A stretch of 14,550 bases of DNA from an uncultured Veillonellaceae bacterium (GTDB lineage: Bacteria > Bacillota > Negativicutes > Veillonellales > Negativicoccaceae), in assembly GCA_900556745.1 (NCBI GenBank), contig USPU01000016.1:1-14550 (forward strand), in the 5' to 3' direction. Under the pieces are notes generated by a model, which was given only the letters and a program-made list of their open reading frames with translations, was not told the DNA's origin and searched no databases. The position numbers were made by a program, and so were the translations under genes. Below, piece by piece: positions 1-8,193 of the stretch (the first letter of the stretch is position 1; every line of letters begins with the position of its first letter).

Positions 1-1002
<1,002 letters not shown>

Positions 1003-1084
1003 AAAAAGATGCGCGTAAGATTTTCGCAGAGCCTTTGAATATGATAAAATAAATAAGATAAGATACGATTAAGGAGGTGCAAAT

Positions 1085-1420
1085 ATGCAACAATTTATGC
1101 CGTTAATTAATGCCGCATGGCCGTTTTTGTTGATGATCGCCATTTTTTATTTCTTACTGTATCGTCCGCAGAAACGGGAAAAGTCCGAACGTAAGCTGTT
1201 TTTAGAACGTCTCGGTCGCAACAGCAAGGTGATTACCGTCGGCGGACTGTATGGTACTGTAAAGGCGATTAAAAATGAATGGGTCCTTTTACAGATCGCT
1301 CCGAAAGTGGAAATTAAAGTAGCCAAAGCGGCGATTCATAAATTCCAATCGGAAGAAAAAGAAGAACCGGTCGCTAAAGAAGTCGAAGCAGAGCAGGAAG
1401 CGGCCAACCGTGATGCCTGA
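1085..1420 (+). CDS. yajC: Preprotein translocase subunit YajC
   Basis: Small inner-membrane protein that joins SecD and SecF next to the SecYEG channel. The 111-residue product has one N-terminal membrane segment (about residues 11-26), then the characteristic Y-R-P-Q-K-R-E-K motif, a compact domain with V-I-T-V-G-G-L-Y-G-T-V, and a charged Glu/Lys/Ala-rich tail. Length fits the family. The ATG is preceded by a strong AAGGAGGTG (1071-1079) at good spacing. The 82 bases after tgt are AT-rich and contain TTGAAT-18-TAAGAT (1035-1064) and TATGAT (1040-1045), but the first would start transcription almost on the ribosome binding site, so I do not call a promoter. The next gene starts inside the 3' end of this one, which suggests translational coupling. 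Confidence 0.95.
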   Translation: MQQFMPLINAAWPFLLMIAIFYFLLYRPQKREKSERKLFLERLGRNSKVITVGGLYGTVKAIKNEWVLLQIAPKVEIKVAKAAIHKFQSEEKEEPVAKEVEAEQEAANRDA

Positions 1421-1985
1421 AATGACAGCGGCGCAAGCGCAGAAAAAAGCGTTGCGCCGTCCTCTTTTGGAACAACGGCAACACTTCGAGCCCGCTTCCG
1501 TCAGCCGCGCCATTTGCGAGCGCATCACGGATTCCGCGATGTTTCGCGACGCGAATGTTGTTTTCGGATATTTGGCGATGTCGCAGGAAATCAATATTGA
1601 TCCGGTGCTTAGCGCCGCGCTCGCTCAAGGGAAAACCGTTGCCGTGCCGAAACTCACGGCCACGCTCGGCATCATGGACGCGGTCGAGCTGACTTCATGG
1701 GAAGATTTGGCGCTGAACCGCTGGGAGATTCGCGAACCGCGCGCCACCGCGGTGATGGATCCGAGGGAATTCGACTTGGTGTTGGTTCCCGGCTTGGCAT
1801 TCACACGCAACGGAGCGCGCCTGGGCATGGGCGGCGGTTACTATGACCGCTGGCTGGTACATACAAATGCAAAGACACTCGGTATTTGCACCGAGGCCTT
1901 TCTCGTCACGCAGATTCCGCTTACGCCGAACGACGTAACGGTAGATGCGGTAGTCACGGAGACCGCCTGGTACACCGCGAGGTGA
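1413..1985 (+). CDS. 5-formyltetrahydrofolate cyclo-ligase (MTHFS family)
   Basis: Cytoplasmic ATP-dependent enzyme that converts 5-formyl-THF to 5,10-methenyl-THF, returning stored folate to one-carbon metabolism. The product of about 190 residues has the usual family length, an N-terminal K-K-A-L-R-R nucleotide-contacting region, and the diagnostic glycine loop G-M-G-G-G-Y-Y-D-R-W (bases about 1825-1853) in the C-terminal half. The ATG at 1413 overlaps the last codons of yajC. A GTG at 1410 in the same frame is better spaced (9 bases) from AGGAAG at 1395-1400, and an ATG at 1422 is less likely, so the start is uncertain by a few codons. The gene lies between yajC and secD, unlike the usual contiguous yajC-secD order, although no functional link to secretion is known. 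Confidence 0.93.
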   Translation: MPEMTAAQAQKKALRRPLLEQRQHFEPASVSRAICERITDSAMFRDANVVFGYLAMSQEINIDPVLSAALAQGKTVAVPKLTATLGIMDAVELTSWEDLALNRWEIREPRATAVMDPREFDLVLVPGLAFTRNGARLGMGGGYYDRWLVHTNAKTLGICTEAFLVTQIPLTPNDVTVDAVVTETAWYTAR

Positions 1986-2008
1986 CCGGCGGGGAGGGAG
2001 AATAAGTT

Positions 2009-3235
2009 TTGCGTATCAATGAGTTGTTAAAATTTTTATTGGCGATCGCTGTCATCATCGGCCTCTTTGTTTTCAAAGTAGGCGACTTGGCGGGATCGAT
2101 CAAACAGGGCTTGGATCTGCAAGGCGGCACGCATATCGTGCTGGAAGCGAAAGATATGCCCGCACACGCCGTTACCGATCAGGACGTGGAACAGGTCGTC
2201 AAGATCATGGAACGTCGTATCAATGAAATGGGTTTGACCGAACCGATCATTCAGCGCGAAGGTTCGCGTCGTATCATCATCGAACTGCCGGGCGAACGCG
2301 ATCCGGAACAGGCGATCAAAACGATCGGCAAGACGGCGATCCTGCAGTTCAAAGACGAGGACGGCAATGTCCGCCTTTCGGGTGAAGATCTGGCGACAGC
2401 GAAAGAAGAATTGGGACAGGGAAATAAACCTTTAGTCGCCATCGAATTTAATGATCAGGGCGCGAAAAAATTCGGCGATCTGACCACGCAAAATGTCGGT
2501 CGTCATATCGCGATCGTATTGGACGGCGAAGTCCTGACAAATCCGGTCGTGAACGAACCGATCTTAGGCGGTAAAGCAGTCATCACCGGTAACCGTTCGC
2601 TGGAAGAAGCCAAAGACTTGGCGATTCTTTTGCGCAGCGGCGCGTTGCCGGTTAAAGTCGACGTTATGGAAGTTCGTACCGTCGGACCGTCGCTCGGTCA
2701 GGACTCCAAAGATAAGAGCGTCATGGCCTTCGCGATCGGCCTTTCGTTGATCACTCTTTTCATGCTTTTGATTTATCGCGTGAACGGGTTTATCGCCAAT
2801 GTGGCGTTGCTCGTCTATGTTTTGTTATTGCTTTTGATTTTAAAATTACTGCATGCGACACTGACCCTACCGGGCATCGCGGGTATCATTCTTTCCATCG
2901 GTATGGCGGTCGACGCGAACATTCTGATTTTCGAACGCTTTAAGGAAGAAATCGTGGCCGGTAAAGTATTGCGTCTGGCGATTCAGGCCGGTTTCAAACG
3001 CGCGTTCGCGACGATTTTCGACGCGAATATGACGGTTATGATTACCGCGCTGATCCTGTTCGTTTTGGGCAGCGGCACGATTAAAGGTTTCGCGATTACG
3101 CTCGGTTTGGGCGTGCTCGTCAGCATGTTCACGGCGATCACCGTCAGTCGAACGCTGCTGATGATGCTCATCAACGCCAACATTGTGCATAATCCCTGGC
3201 TCTTCGGAGCGCGGAAAGGGGGCTATGCCAAATGA
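2009..3235 (+). CDS. secD: Protein translocase subunit SecD
   Basis: RND-related inner-membrane protein that with SecF uses the proton gradient to help pull secreted proteins off the Sec channel. The 408-residue product has a first membrane segment (about 8-24), the conserved G-L-D-L-Q-G-G-T-H (34-42), a short periplasmic P1 region, then five more membrane segments in the last 170 residues. The transmembrane motif G-M-A-V-D-A-N-I-L-I-F-E-R carries the conserved Asp at 302. It is shorter than E. coli SecD (about 615 residues), as in many Firmicutes, but is not fused to SecF as in Bacillus. The start is TTG at 2009, chosen because GGGGAGGGAG (1991-2000) lies just upstream and because the membrane segment begins at once. 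Its stop overlaps the secF start (ATGA). Confidence 0.97.
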   Translation: MRINELLKFLLAIAVIIGLFVFKVGDLAGSIKQGLDLQGGTHIVLEAKDMPAHAVTDQDVEQVVKIMERRINEMGLTEPIIQREGSRRIIIELPGERDPEQAIKTIGKTAILQFKDEDGNVRLSGEDLATAKEELGQGNKPLVAIEFNDQGAKKFGDLTTQNVGRHIAIVLDGEVLTNPVVNEPILGGKAVITGNRSLEEAKDLAILLRSGALPVKVDVMEVRTVGPSLGQDSKDKSVMAFAIGLSLITLFMLLIYRVNGFIANVALLVYVLLLLLILKLLHATLTLPGIAGIILSIGMAVDANILIFERFKEEIVAGKVLRLAIQAGFKRAFATIFDANMTVMITALILFVLGSGTIKGFAITLGLGVLVSMFTAITVSRTLLMMLINANIVHNPWLFGARKGGYAK

Positions 3236-4143
3236 ATTGGAAGTGGAATGTAGTCAGCTATCGTAAAATTTGGTTTACATTCTCGACCCTGCTTGTCATT
3301 CCCTGCATCATCGCGATCGCGATGTTCGGTTTCAACTGGGGCATTGATTTCACCGGCGGCACGATTATCGACCTGAATTTCGCGCAGCTCGTGACGGTCG
3401 CGCAAGTGCGTGAGGCGGTCACCGACGACGGTCTCGGCGCCAGCACGATCCAGCTTTCCGGCAATGTCGACAGCGAATCGGGTCACGATGTGATGATTCG
3501 CACGCATAACCTGTCGGCGGAAGAAACGAATGCGGTCGTAGCTCATGTGCAACAAAAATTGGGCGATGTCGATGTGAATCGTATCGAATCGGTCGGCGCG
3601 GTCATCGGTTCGGAAGTGACTGAACACGCGCTGATCAATTTGCTGGTCGCTTTCGCCGCGTTGATCGCGTACATCTCCTATCGTTTTGAATACCGGATCG
3701 GCATTTCCTGTATCATCGCGATTACGCACGATATCTTAGTCGTGCTGGGCACATTCGCATTGTTCCAGCTGGAAATTGACGCGTCATTCCTGGCGGCGAT
3801 TTTGACGGTTATCGGCTACTCGATGAACGAATCGGTCGTTATTTTCGACCGCGTCCGCGAAAACTTGCGCACGCATCGCAAAACGGATTCGTACGAAACG
3901 CTCGCGAATGACAGTATTAAGCAAAGTATTACGCGCAGTTTCTACACATTGACGACGGTTTTGTTCGCGGTCGGCTCGCTGTATTTCTTCGGCGGCGAGA
4001 CCACGAAAAACTTCGCGCTTGTCATGCTGGTGGGTTTCATCAGCGGCGCGTATTCGTCTCTGTGCATCGCGACCTCGTTGTGGGTGGTATGGCGCAACTA
4101 TGACGGCAAAAAGCATCATAGCGTACGCACGAAAAACGCGTAA
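3232..4143 (+). CDS. secF: Protein translocase subunit SecF
   Basis: Partner of SecD in proton-driven protein export. The 303-residue product matches the usual length of stand-alone SecF. It has a first membrane segment (about 13-33), G-I-D-F-T-G-G-T (37-44) as the SecD/F signature, a short periplasmic domain, and five membrane segments from about residue 125 on. The C-terminal signature reads Y-S-M-N-E-S-V-V-I-F-D-R-V-R-E-N; the usual form in this family is S-I-N-D-T/S, so residue 200 is Glu where Asp is expected. The ATG overlaps the secD stop as ATGA, so the two are translationally coupled. A strong terminator begins five bases after the stop and closes the block. Confidence 0.97.
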   Translation: MNWKWNVVSYRKIWFTFSTLLVIPCIIAIAMFGFNWGIDFTGGTIIDLNFAQLVTVAQVREAVTDDGLGASTIQLSGNVDSESGHDVMIRTHNLSAEETNAVVAHVQQKLGDVDVNRIESVGAVIGSEVTEHALINLLVAFAALIAYISYRFEYRIGISCIIAITHDILVVLGTFALFQLEIDASFLAAILTVIGYSMNESVVIFDRVRENLRTHRKTDSYETLANDSIKQSITRSFYTLTTVLFAVGSLYFFGGETTKNFALVMLVGFISGAYSSLCIATSLWVVWRNYDGKKHHSVRTKNA

Positions 4144-4147
4144 CGTG

Positions 4148-4177
4148 AAAAGATCCCGAGTTTTCGGGATCTTTTTT
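4148..4177 (+). terminator. Intrinsic terminator after secF
   Basis: AGATCCCGA (4151-4159) and TCGGGATCT (4164-4172) form a perfect 9-bp stem with a GTTT loop, extended by AAA/TTT pairs at 4148-4150 and 4173-4175, and followed by a run of Ts ending at 4177. This is a textbook rho-independent terminator for the tgt-to-secF transcript. Confidence 0.95.
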
Positions 4178-4308
4178 ATTGCGGGATTAGCGGTTGTGCT
4201 CGCTGGAGTATTTTGAATTTTCACCGATTACTTTGGATATGGCAGTTTTCAAAAAGGTTTTGCCGTGCGTGAGAGTCTCGGTGTTGAAATGCATATCCGG
4301 CAACTGAA

Positions 4309-4331
4309 AAAAAGACTGCGGGAGTCTTTTT
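4309..4331. terminator. Second terminator-like hairpin, usable on both strands
   Basis: AAAAAGACT (4309-4317) pairs with AGTCTTTTT (4323-4331) around a GCGGG loop. The plus strand ends in five Ts, and the minus-strand reading ends in a run of seven Ts. Only the central GACT pairs give real strength, so it is weaker than the terminator at 4148. It could catch read-through before the pilus promoter or stop antisense transcription. Confidence 0.5.
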
Positions 4332-4383
4332 AAGCTCGTCAAACAGCGAGGAAAAGGTCGCGTCGCTACAGCGAAAAATCTCC

Positions 4384-4422
4384 TTGACTTTTTATTTTCG
4401 TGAGATAGTATAAAAATATAAT
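4384..4422 (+). promoter_or_regulatory. Probable sigma-A promoter of the pilus operon
   Basis: TTGACT at 4384-4389 resembles a -35 box. Possible -10 boxes are TAGTAT (4406-4411, spacing 16), TATAAA (4409-4414, spacing 19) and a perfect TATAAT (4417-4422) that is too far from this -35 at 27 bases. The exact -10 is therefore undecided. The site is 40-80 bases before the first pilus gene, in the only sizeable gap upstream of it. Confidence 0.65.
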
Positions 4423-4462
4423 AGACGAAAATTTATGTTGCGAATAAAGGAGCAGCGACGAC

Positions 4463-5614
4463 ATGACGGCGCAGGAGATGGCAACACCCAAGACAGCGGT
4501 GCACGCATTACTGACGCAAGCAGTGGCTGACGGCGCGAGCGATGTGCATTTTGAACCGCAAGAGAACGAGCTGCGCGTGCGTTTTCGCATTCACGGCAAA
4601 CTTTGGGAAACAACGCAACTCCCCGGGACTTTTGCGCCCTCGGTGGCGAATTATATCAAAGCGCTGGCGCATATGAATATGGCGGAAAAACGATTGCCCT
4701 TAGATGGCAGTTGCACTTTTGAAACCGGTAACAGGAAATATGATTTACGTATTTCTTCGTTACCGGTTTTTTATGGTGAAAAAATAGTGATCAGAATTTT
4801 AGGTAATCCGCTATTTGTGCCGCAACTGGAAAGGCTCGGCCTGTTGCCGGCGGCGCAGTCGCTGTTGGTTCGCGAATTGCGACGCAGCGCGGGACTGATC
4901 GTGGTTGCCGGCGCCACCGGAACGGGCAAAAGCACCACGCTGGCGGCGGCACTCGCCTTTTTGAATGACAGCGCGCGCAATTTGGTCTCGATTGAAGATC
5001 CGATTGAATATCATTTGCCCGGCGTGAATCAAGTGCAAGTGAATGAACAAAGCGGACTCACATTCGCCAAAGGACTGCGCAGTATTTTGCGCCAAGATCC
5101 CGATGTGATCGCCGTTGGCGAAATTCGCGATCGTGAAACGGCGGAAATCGCGATTCGCGCGGCACTGACAGGTCACCTGGTGTTGTCCTCGATGCACGCC
5201 AATACGGCGGCGGAAATACCGTTGCGTTTTGTGGAAATGGGAATCGCGCCGTATCTTGTGGCGGCGTCGCTGACGCTGGTGATTTCGCAACGTTTGCTGC
5301 GTCTTTTATGTCCCGCGTGCAAACAACCTTACCGTGGCGTTACGCCATGGGTTGAGGAGAGTGCCGATAACGCTTTATTTACGCGCGGCGGTTGCGAGCA
5401 ATGCCACGCGACCGGCTATGCCGGACGGACAGGTATTTTTGAAATGTTGCCGCTGGATGAGCGCATTAAAAATCAACTGGCGTTGCCGGAAGGTGTTTCC
5501 GGGTTACGTTCGTTGTGCGGCAGTTTGACGCGCTTTCCGCTCGCGGAGCAGGTTCGTGAGATGATCGAGAAAGGCGAGGTAGGTGTAGAGGAGGCGGCTT
5601 TTTTTGCGAGTTAA
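4463..5614 (+). CDS. pilB: Type IV pilus / type II secretion assembly ATPase (PilB/GspE/ComGA-like)
   Basis: Hexameric cytoplasmic ATPase that powers extension of the pilin filament. The 383-residue protein starts directly in the N2 domain (A-S-D-V-H-F-E-P, residues 25-32) and lacks the extra N-terminal MshEN/GspE_N region of PilB and GspE, so its size is close to ComGA of the Firmicutes competence pilus. Visible motifs are Walker A G-A-T-G-T-G-K-S (150-157), the Asp box E-D-P-I-E-Y (178-183), Walker B D-P-D-V-I-A-V-G-E (212-220) and the His box T-G-H-L-V-L-S-S-M-H (236-245). The tetracysteine zinc site of assembly ATPases is present (C283, C286, C311, C314). The ATG at 4463 has AAGGAG 10 bases upstream. 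It is the first gene of an eleven-gene run and overlaps the next by 11 bases. Confidence 0.95.
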   Translation: MTAQEMATPKTAVHALLTQAVADGASDVHFEPQENELRVRFRIHGKLWETTQLPGTFAPSVANYIKALAHMNMAEKRLPLDGSCTFETGNRKYDLRISSLPVFYGEKIVIRILGNPLFVPQLERLGLLPAAQSLLVRELRRSAGLIVVAGATGTGKSTTLAAALAFLNDSARNLVSIEDPIEYHLPGVNQVQVNEQSGLTFAKGLRSILRQDPDVIAVGEIRDRETAEIAIRAALTGHLVLSSMHANTAAEIPLRFVEMGIAPYLVAASLTLVISQRLLRLLCPACKQPYRGVTPWVEESADNALFTRGGCEQCHATGYAGRTGIFEMLPLDERIKNQLALPEGVSGLRSLCGSLTRFPLAEQVREMIEKGEVGVEEAAFFAS

Positions 5615-6638
5615 TTGGCAGGCGGATTGGTTGGCTCAGGCGTTACAACGCCAGGCGAGTGATATTCACCTGACTCCGGGAGAGCCGATTTATTATCGGC
5701 GGGAAGGACGACTGGAAAACAGCGGAGATATCCTCAGCGAAGCGGTGTGGGATGCCTGGTGCGCTCATTTTTTAACAGCAGATGAGCAAACCAGCCTGCG
5801 TTCCGAACGTCATCTTGATATTGTTTGCCGTGAAAATCGACCGCTGCGCTTTTCTTTCTTTTTCGCCGGTGGCAAACTTTGCGCCGGCGTGCGAATTTTG
5901 TACGGTTTGGACGATTTACCGGCGGATCCCGATCCGGCGCTTTTGGCGGATGCCGCCGCGTTAAATGAGGGCTTGGTGCTGATCGGCGGCGCGACCGGCA
6001 GCGGCAAAACGACGGCGTTATTGCATGTTTTGGCGCAAATGAATGAACGGTTTTCGCGGCATGTGATTACGCTGGAAGATCCGCCGGAATTATATTTACC
6101 CGCCGGCCGTTGTCTGATTCGTCAACGCGCTGTCGGCACGGACGTGGCGGATTTCACGAGCGGCGTGTGGGAAGCGTTACGAGCGGATCCGGATGTGTTG
6201 GTCATCGGTGAATTGCGTCATCCGGAGACGATTCACGCGGCGTTGACGGCGGCGGAGACCGGTCACCTCGTGTTGGCTACCGTACACAGCGCAACACTGC
6301 CCGCCATGATCGGGCGGATGGTGCACGCGTTCCCCGCGGCGGCGCAAACGCAAGTGCGGTACCAAATCGCTGCGACATTGCGGCTGGCTGTCGCGCAGCG
6401 TCTGCTTCCGGTCGGCGCGCGCCGCGTATTATTGCGTTCGTACGCGTGGTGGACGCCGGCTTTGTCACGTTTGGTGCGTGACGGCAAAGAGGCGCAATTG
6501 AACGGTTATTTACAAACGGGCGGTGTGCAGGCGCAAACATTTGCGCAGGCGCTGCAACGCGCGCGGCAAATGCTTTCCGCCGACGAAAAAGACGATCTTG
6601 AGGAGCAATGGCGGCAATGCAGCGATACCACTATATAG
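5604..6638 (+). CDS. pilT: PilT-like retraction ATPase
   Basis: Member of the same secretion ATPase superfamily but with PilT features: no cysteine zinc site, 344 residues (typical PilT length), an N-terminal A-S-D-I-H-L-T-P-G-E-P, the L-I-R-Q-R-A-V-G stretch that matches L-I-N-Q-R-E-V-G of PilT, and a C-terminal L-V-R-D-G-K resembling the AIRE retraction motif. Walker A is G-A-T-G-S-G-K-T (129-136), the Asp box is E-D-P-P-E (158-162), Walker B is D-P-D-V-L-V-I-G-E (195-203), and the His box is T-G-H-L-V-L-A-T-V-H (219-228). After Walker B, G-E-L-R-H replaces the common G-E-M-R-D. In PilT this ATPase depolymerises the pilus. Start is TTG at 5604 with AGGAGG at 5589-5594; it overlaps the previous gene. 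A second, specialised assembly ATPase is the alternative reading. Confidence 0.88.
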   Translation: MRVNWQADWLAQALQRQASDIHLTPGEPIYYRREGRLENSGDILSEAVWDAWCAHFLTADEQTSLRSERHLDIVCRENRPLRFSFFFAGGKLCAGVRILYGLDDLPADPDPALLADAAALNEGLVLIGGATGSGKTTALLHVLAQMNERFSRHVITLEDPPELYLPAGRCLIRQRAVGTDVADFTSGVWEALRADPDVLVIGELRHPETIHAALTAAETGHLVLATVHSATLPAMIGRMVHAFPAAAQTQVRYQIAATLRLAVAQRLLPVGARRVLLRSYAWWTPALSRLVRDGKEAQLNGYLQTGGVQAQTFAQALQRARQMLSADEKDDLEEQWRQCSDTTI

Positions 6639-7795
6639 CATTGGATGAGGCGCAACATTTGCGGCGCACGGGCTGGATTGAAAGCGCTTCTGAAGACGAC
6701 GCGGCGGCGTTGCTGCGGGCGCGTTCCTGGTATGTGGTTCGTTTGCGCCGCGGCAATGCGTGGGAACAAATTTCGCAACGAAAACTCGGGGCGCGCACCT
6801 TGGCGCTTTTTACCCAACAGTGGGCGACATTGTTGCACGCCGGGATTGACGTGTTGACGGCGCTGCGCTTGCTGAGTGAAACGGGTCCGCCCCGCTTGCA
6901 ACAAGCGTTAACCGATGTCAGCGCGGCGGTGGAGACGGGTGACACGTTGCGGCAAGCCTTGCAAACGGCGCGCGCTTTCCCGCCGCTACTGATCGCGCTG
7001 GTGGAAGCGGGCGAAGCGGCCGGCGTGCTGGCGGAGAATTTAACATACGCTTCGCTTTATTATCGCAATCAGTTAAAACTGCAGCGTTTGCGTCGGGAGG
7101 CGTACAGCTATCCGTTGCTGGTGATGCTTGCGGGATTATTAGTCGGCGGGATTTCCGTGATTTGGATTTTGCCGACTTTTGCGAACCTGTTCGCCGATCT
7201 CGGCGCGCAGCCGTCGGCGGTGACGCAAACGGTACTAACGACGGCGCAATGGTTTCATTCCCATGTGCTTTTGATCGCGCTCGCGCTGTTTCTGGTTTTG
7301 GGTGTGATCGTCGCGCTGGCCATGACGCCGACCGGACGAATGGTTGTCGCGCGCCAAGCGGATCGTTTTACTTTATTTCGCGCGCCTATGTACGCGCGCA
7401 TGGCGCAGGTGCAGGCGCTTTTGTTAAAAAGCGGTTTGGATCTTGCGGAGACATTGCGTCTGACGGCGGCGGTGACTAATCCGCTATACCGGGAACGCTT
7501 GCTTACCGCTCGCACCGCCGTGCGCAACGGTCGCGCGTTGGAGACGGCGCTGCAAGCGGCGGACATCACCGCGCCGGTGTATCTTCACATGGTGCGCGTG
7601 GGCACGGAAAGCGGACGTTTGGAGGAACTCTTGGCGGAGACAGCCGCGTATTACGAAGAGGAAAGCGCGCGCAGCTGGGAACAGTTGAAAACATGGTTGG
7701 GCCCGGTGCTTTTGTTGGCGACGGGATTGTGGGTAGGATTTTTAATGTACAGCATTTTACTGCCGATTATCGATGTGGTAACGGCTCCGATGTAG
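6617..7795 (+). CDS. pilC: Inner-membrane platform protein PilC/GspF
   Basis: Polytopic membrane protein on which the pilus or pseudopilus is assembled, contacted by the cytoplasmic ATPases. The 392-residue product contains the two repeated T2SSF domains: F-T-Q-Q-W-A-T-L-L-H-A-G-I-D (65-78) with E-A-G-E-A-A-G-V-L (130-138), and M-A-Q-V-Q-A-L-L-L-K-S-G-L-D (262-275) with V-G-T-E-S-G-R-L (328-335). Membrane segments lie at about 166-188, 216-236 and 361-386. Start: an in-frame ATG at 6608 is only two bases from AGGAG (6601-6605), whereas the ATG at 6617 has normal spacing and begins M-Q-R-Y-H-Y-I-A-L-D, matching the family. I choose 6617. It overlaps the end of the PilT-like gene by 22 bases. 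Confidence 0.95.
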   Translation: MQRYHYIALDEAQHLRRTGWIESASEDDAAALLRARSWYVVRLRRGNAWEQISQRKLGARTLALFTQQWATLLHAGIDVLTALRLLSETGPPRLQQALTDVSAAVETGDTLRQALQTARAFPPLLIALVEAGEAAGVLAENLTYASLYYRNQLKLQRLRREAYSYPLLVMLAGLLVGGISVIWILPTFANLFADLGAQPSAVTQTVLTTAQWFHSHVLLIALALFLVLGVIVALAMTPTGRMVVARQADRFTLFRAPMYARMAQVQALLLKSGLDLAETLRLTAAVTNPLYRERLLTARTAVRNGRALETALQAADITAPVYLHMVRVGTESGRLEELLAETAAYYEEESARSWEQLKTWLGPVLLLATGLWVGFLMYSILLPIIDVVTAPM

Positions 7796-7809
7796 AAAGG
7801 ATGATTTCC

Positions 7810-8193
7810 ATGCAAAGAACGAAACAACGCAAACATGCCGGTTTTACTTTGATCGAATTGTTAATTGTAATTGCCATCATCGGGATTTTGGCGACGGTTG
7901 TTATACCGAAGTTCGGCGGCGCGGCGGATCGCGCCAAAGTGGCGAAGATTCAAGCGGATTTGCACAGTGTCGGAACGGCGGTGGCGATGTACCAGGTGGA
8001 CACGGGCAAATACCCGAGTTCCCTGGACGAATTGGTAAATACGACCGACGCGGGCAAAGGGTACTTGGAAGCGGTTCCGAAAGCGCCGGATGATGAAAGC
8101 TACGACACGAGCAAACTGGCGACGAAGGGAGAAGTCACGTATAGCTATAAAGGCACGACATACTCCTCGCACGGCGGACCGAGCGGCAAATGA
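7810..8193 (+). CDS. Major (pseudo)pilin, GspG/ComGC-like
   Basis: Class III prepilin of 127 residues. The positively charged leader M-Q-R-T-K-Q-R-K-H-A-G is followed by the classic F-T-L-I-E, with cleavage expected after Gly11 and the conserved Glu at +5. A hydrophobic helix continues through I-G-I-L-A-T-V-V-I-P-K-F. The globular part has Y-Q-V-D-T-G-K-Y-P-S-S-L-D-E-L, which matches the T2SS major pseudopilin GspG, and Y-L-E-A-V-P-K-A-P. It is the only filament subunit in this cluster with a canonical signal, so it is the best candidate for the main filament protein. AAAGGA (7796-7801) points to the ATG at 7810 rather than the in-frame ATG at 7801 or starts further upstream inside pilC. It shares an ATGA overlap with the peptidase gene downstream. 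Confidence 0.93.
   Translation: MQRTKQRKHAGFTLIELLIVIAIIGILATVVIPKFGGAADRAKVAKIQADLHSVGTAVAMYQVDTGKYPSSLDELVNTTDAGKGYLEAVPKAPDDESYDTSKLATKGEVTYSYKGTTYSSHGGPSGK

Larger units (their letters stand above)
4144..4462. other. 319-base intergenic gap between secF and the pilus operon
   Basis: No convincing gene is visible on either strand. It holds the secF terminator (4148-4177), a second symmetrical hairpin (4309-4331), the promoter of the pilus operon (4384-4422) and its ribosome binding site AAGGAG (4447-4452). Composition between the elements is more AT-rich than the flanking genes. A minus-strand open frame of about 70 codons runs across the middle but lacks a good start. Confidence 0.8.

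Noticed and set aside
4019..4216. Plus-strand 65-codon frame overlapping the end of secF
   Set aside because: It lies mostly in another frame of secF and crosses the terminator stem; it has no ribosome binding site.
4185..4392. Minus-strand open frame of about 70 codons across the gap after secF, with protein-like composition near its end
   Set aside because: No ATG with a ribosome binding site starts it (the first ATG leaves about 35 residues), it runs through a terminator-like hairpin, and it matches no family I recognise.
7693..7809. Longer N-terminus for the main pilin starting inside pilC
   Set aside because: It would place 39 extra residues before the prepilin leader; AAAGGA at 7796-7801 and the short basic leader identify the ATG at 7810.
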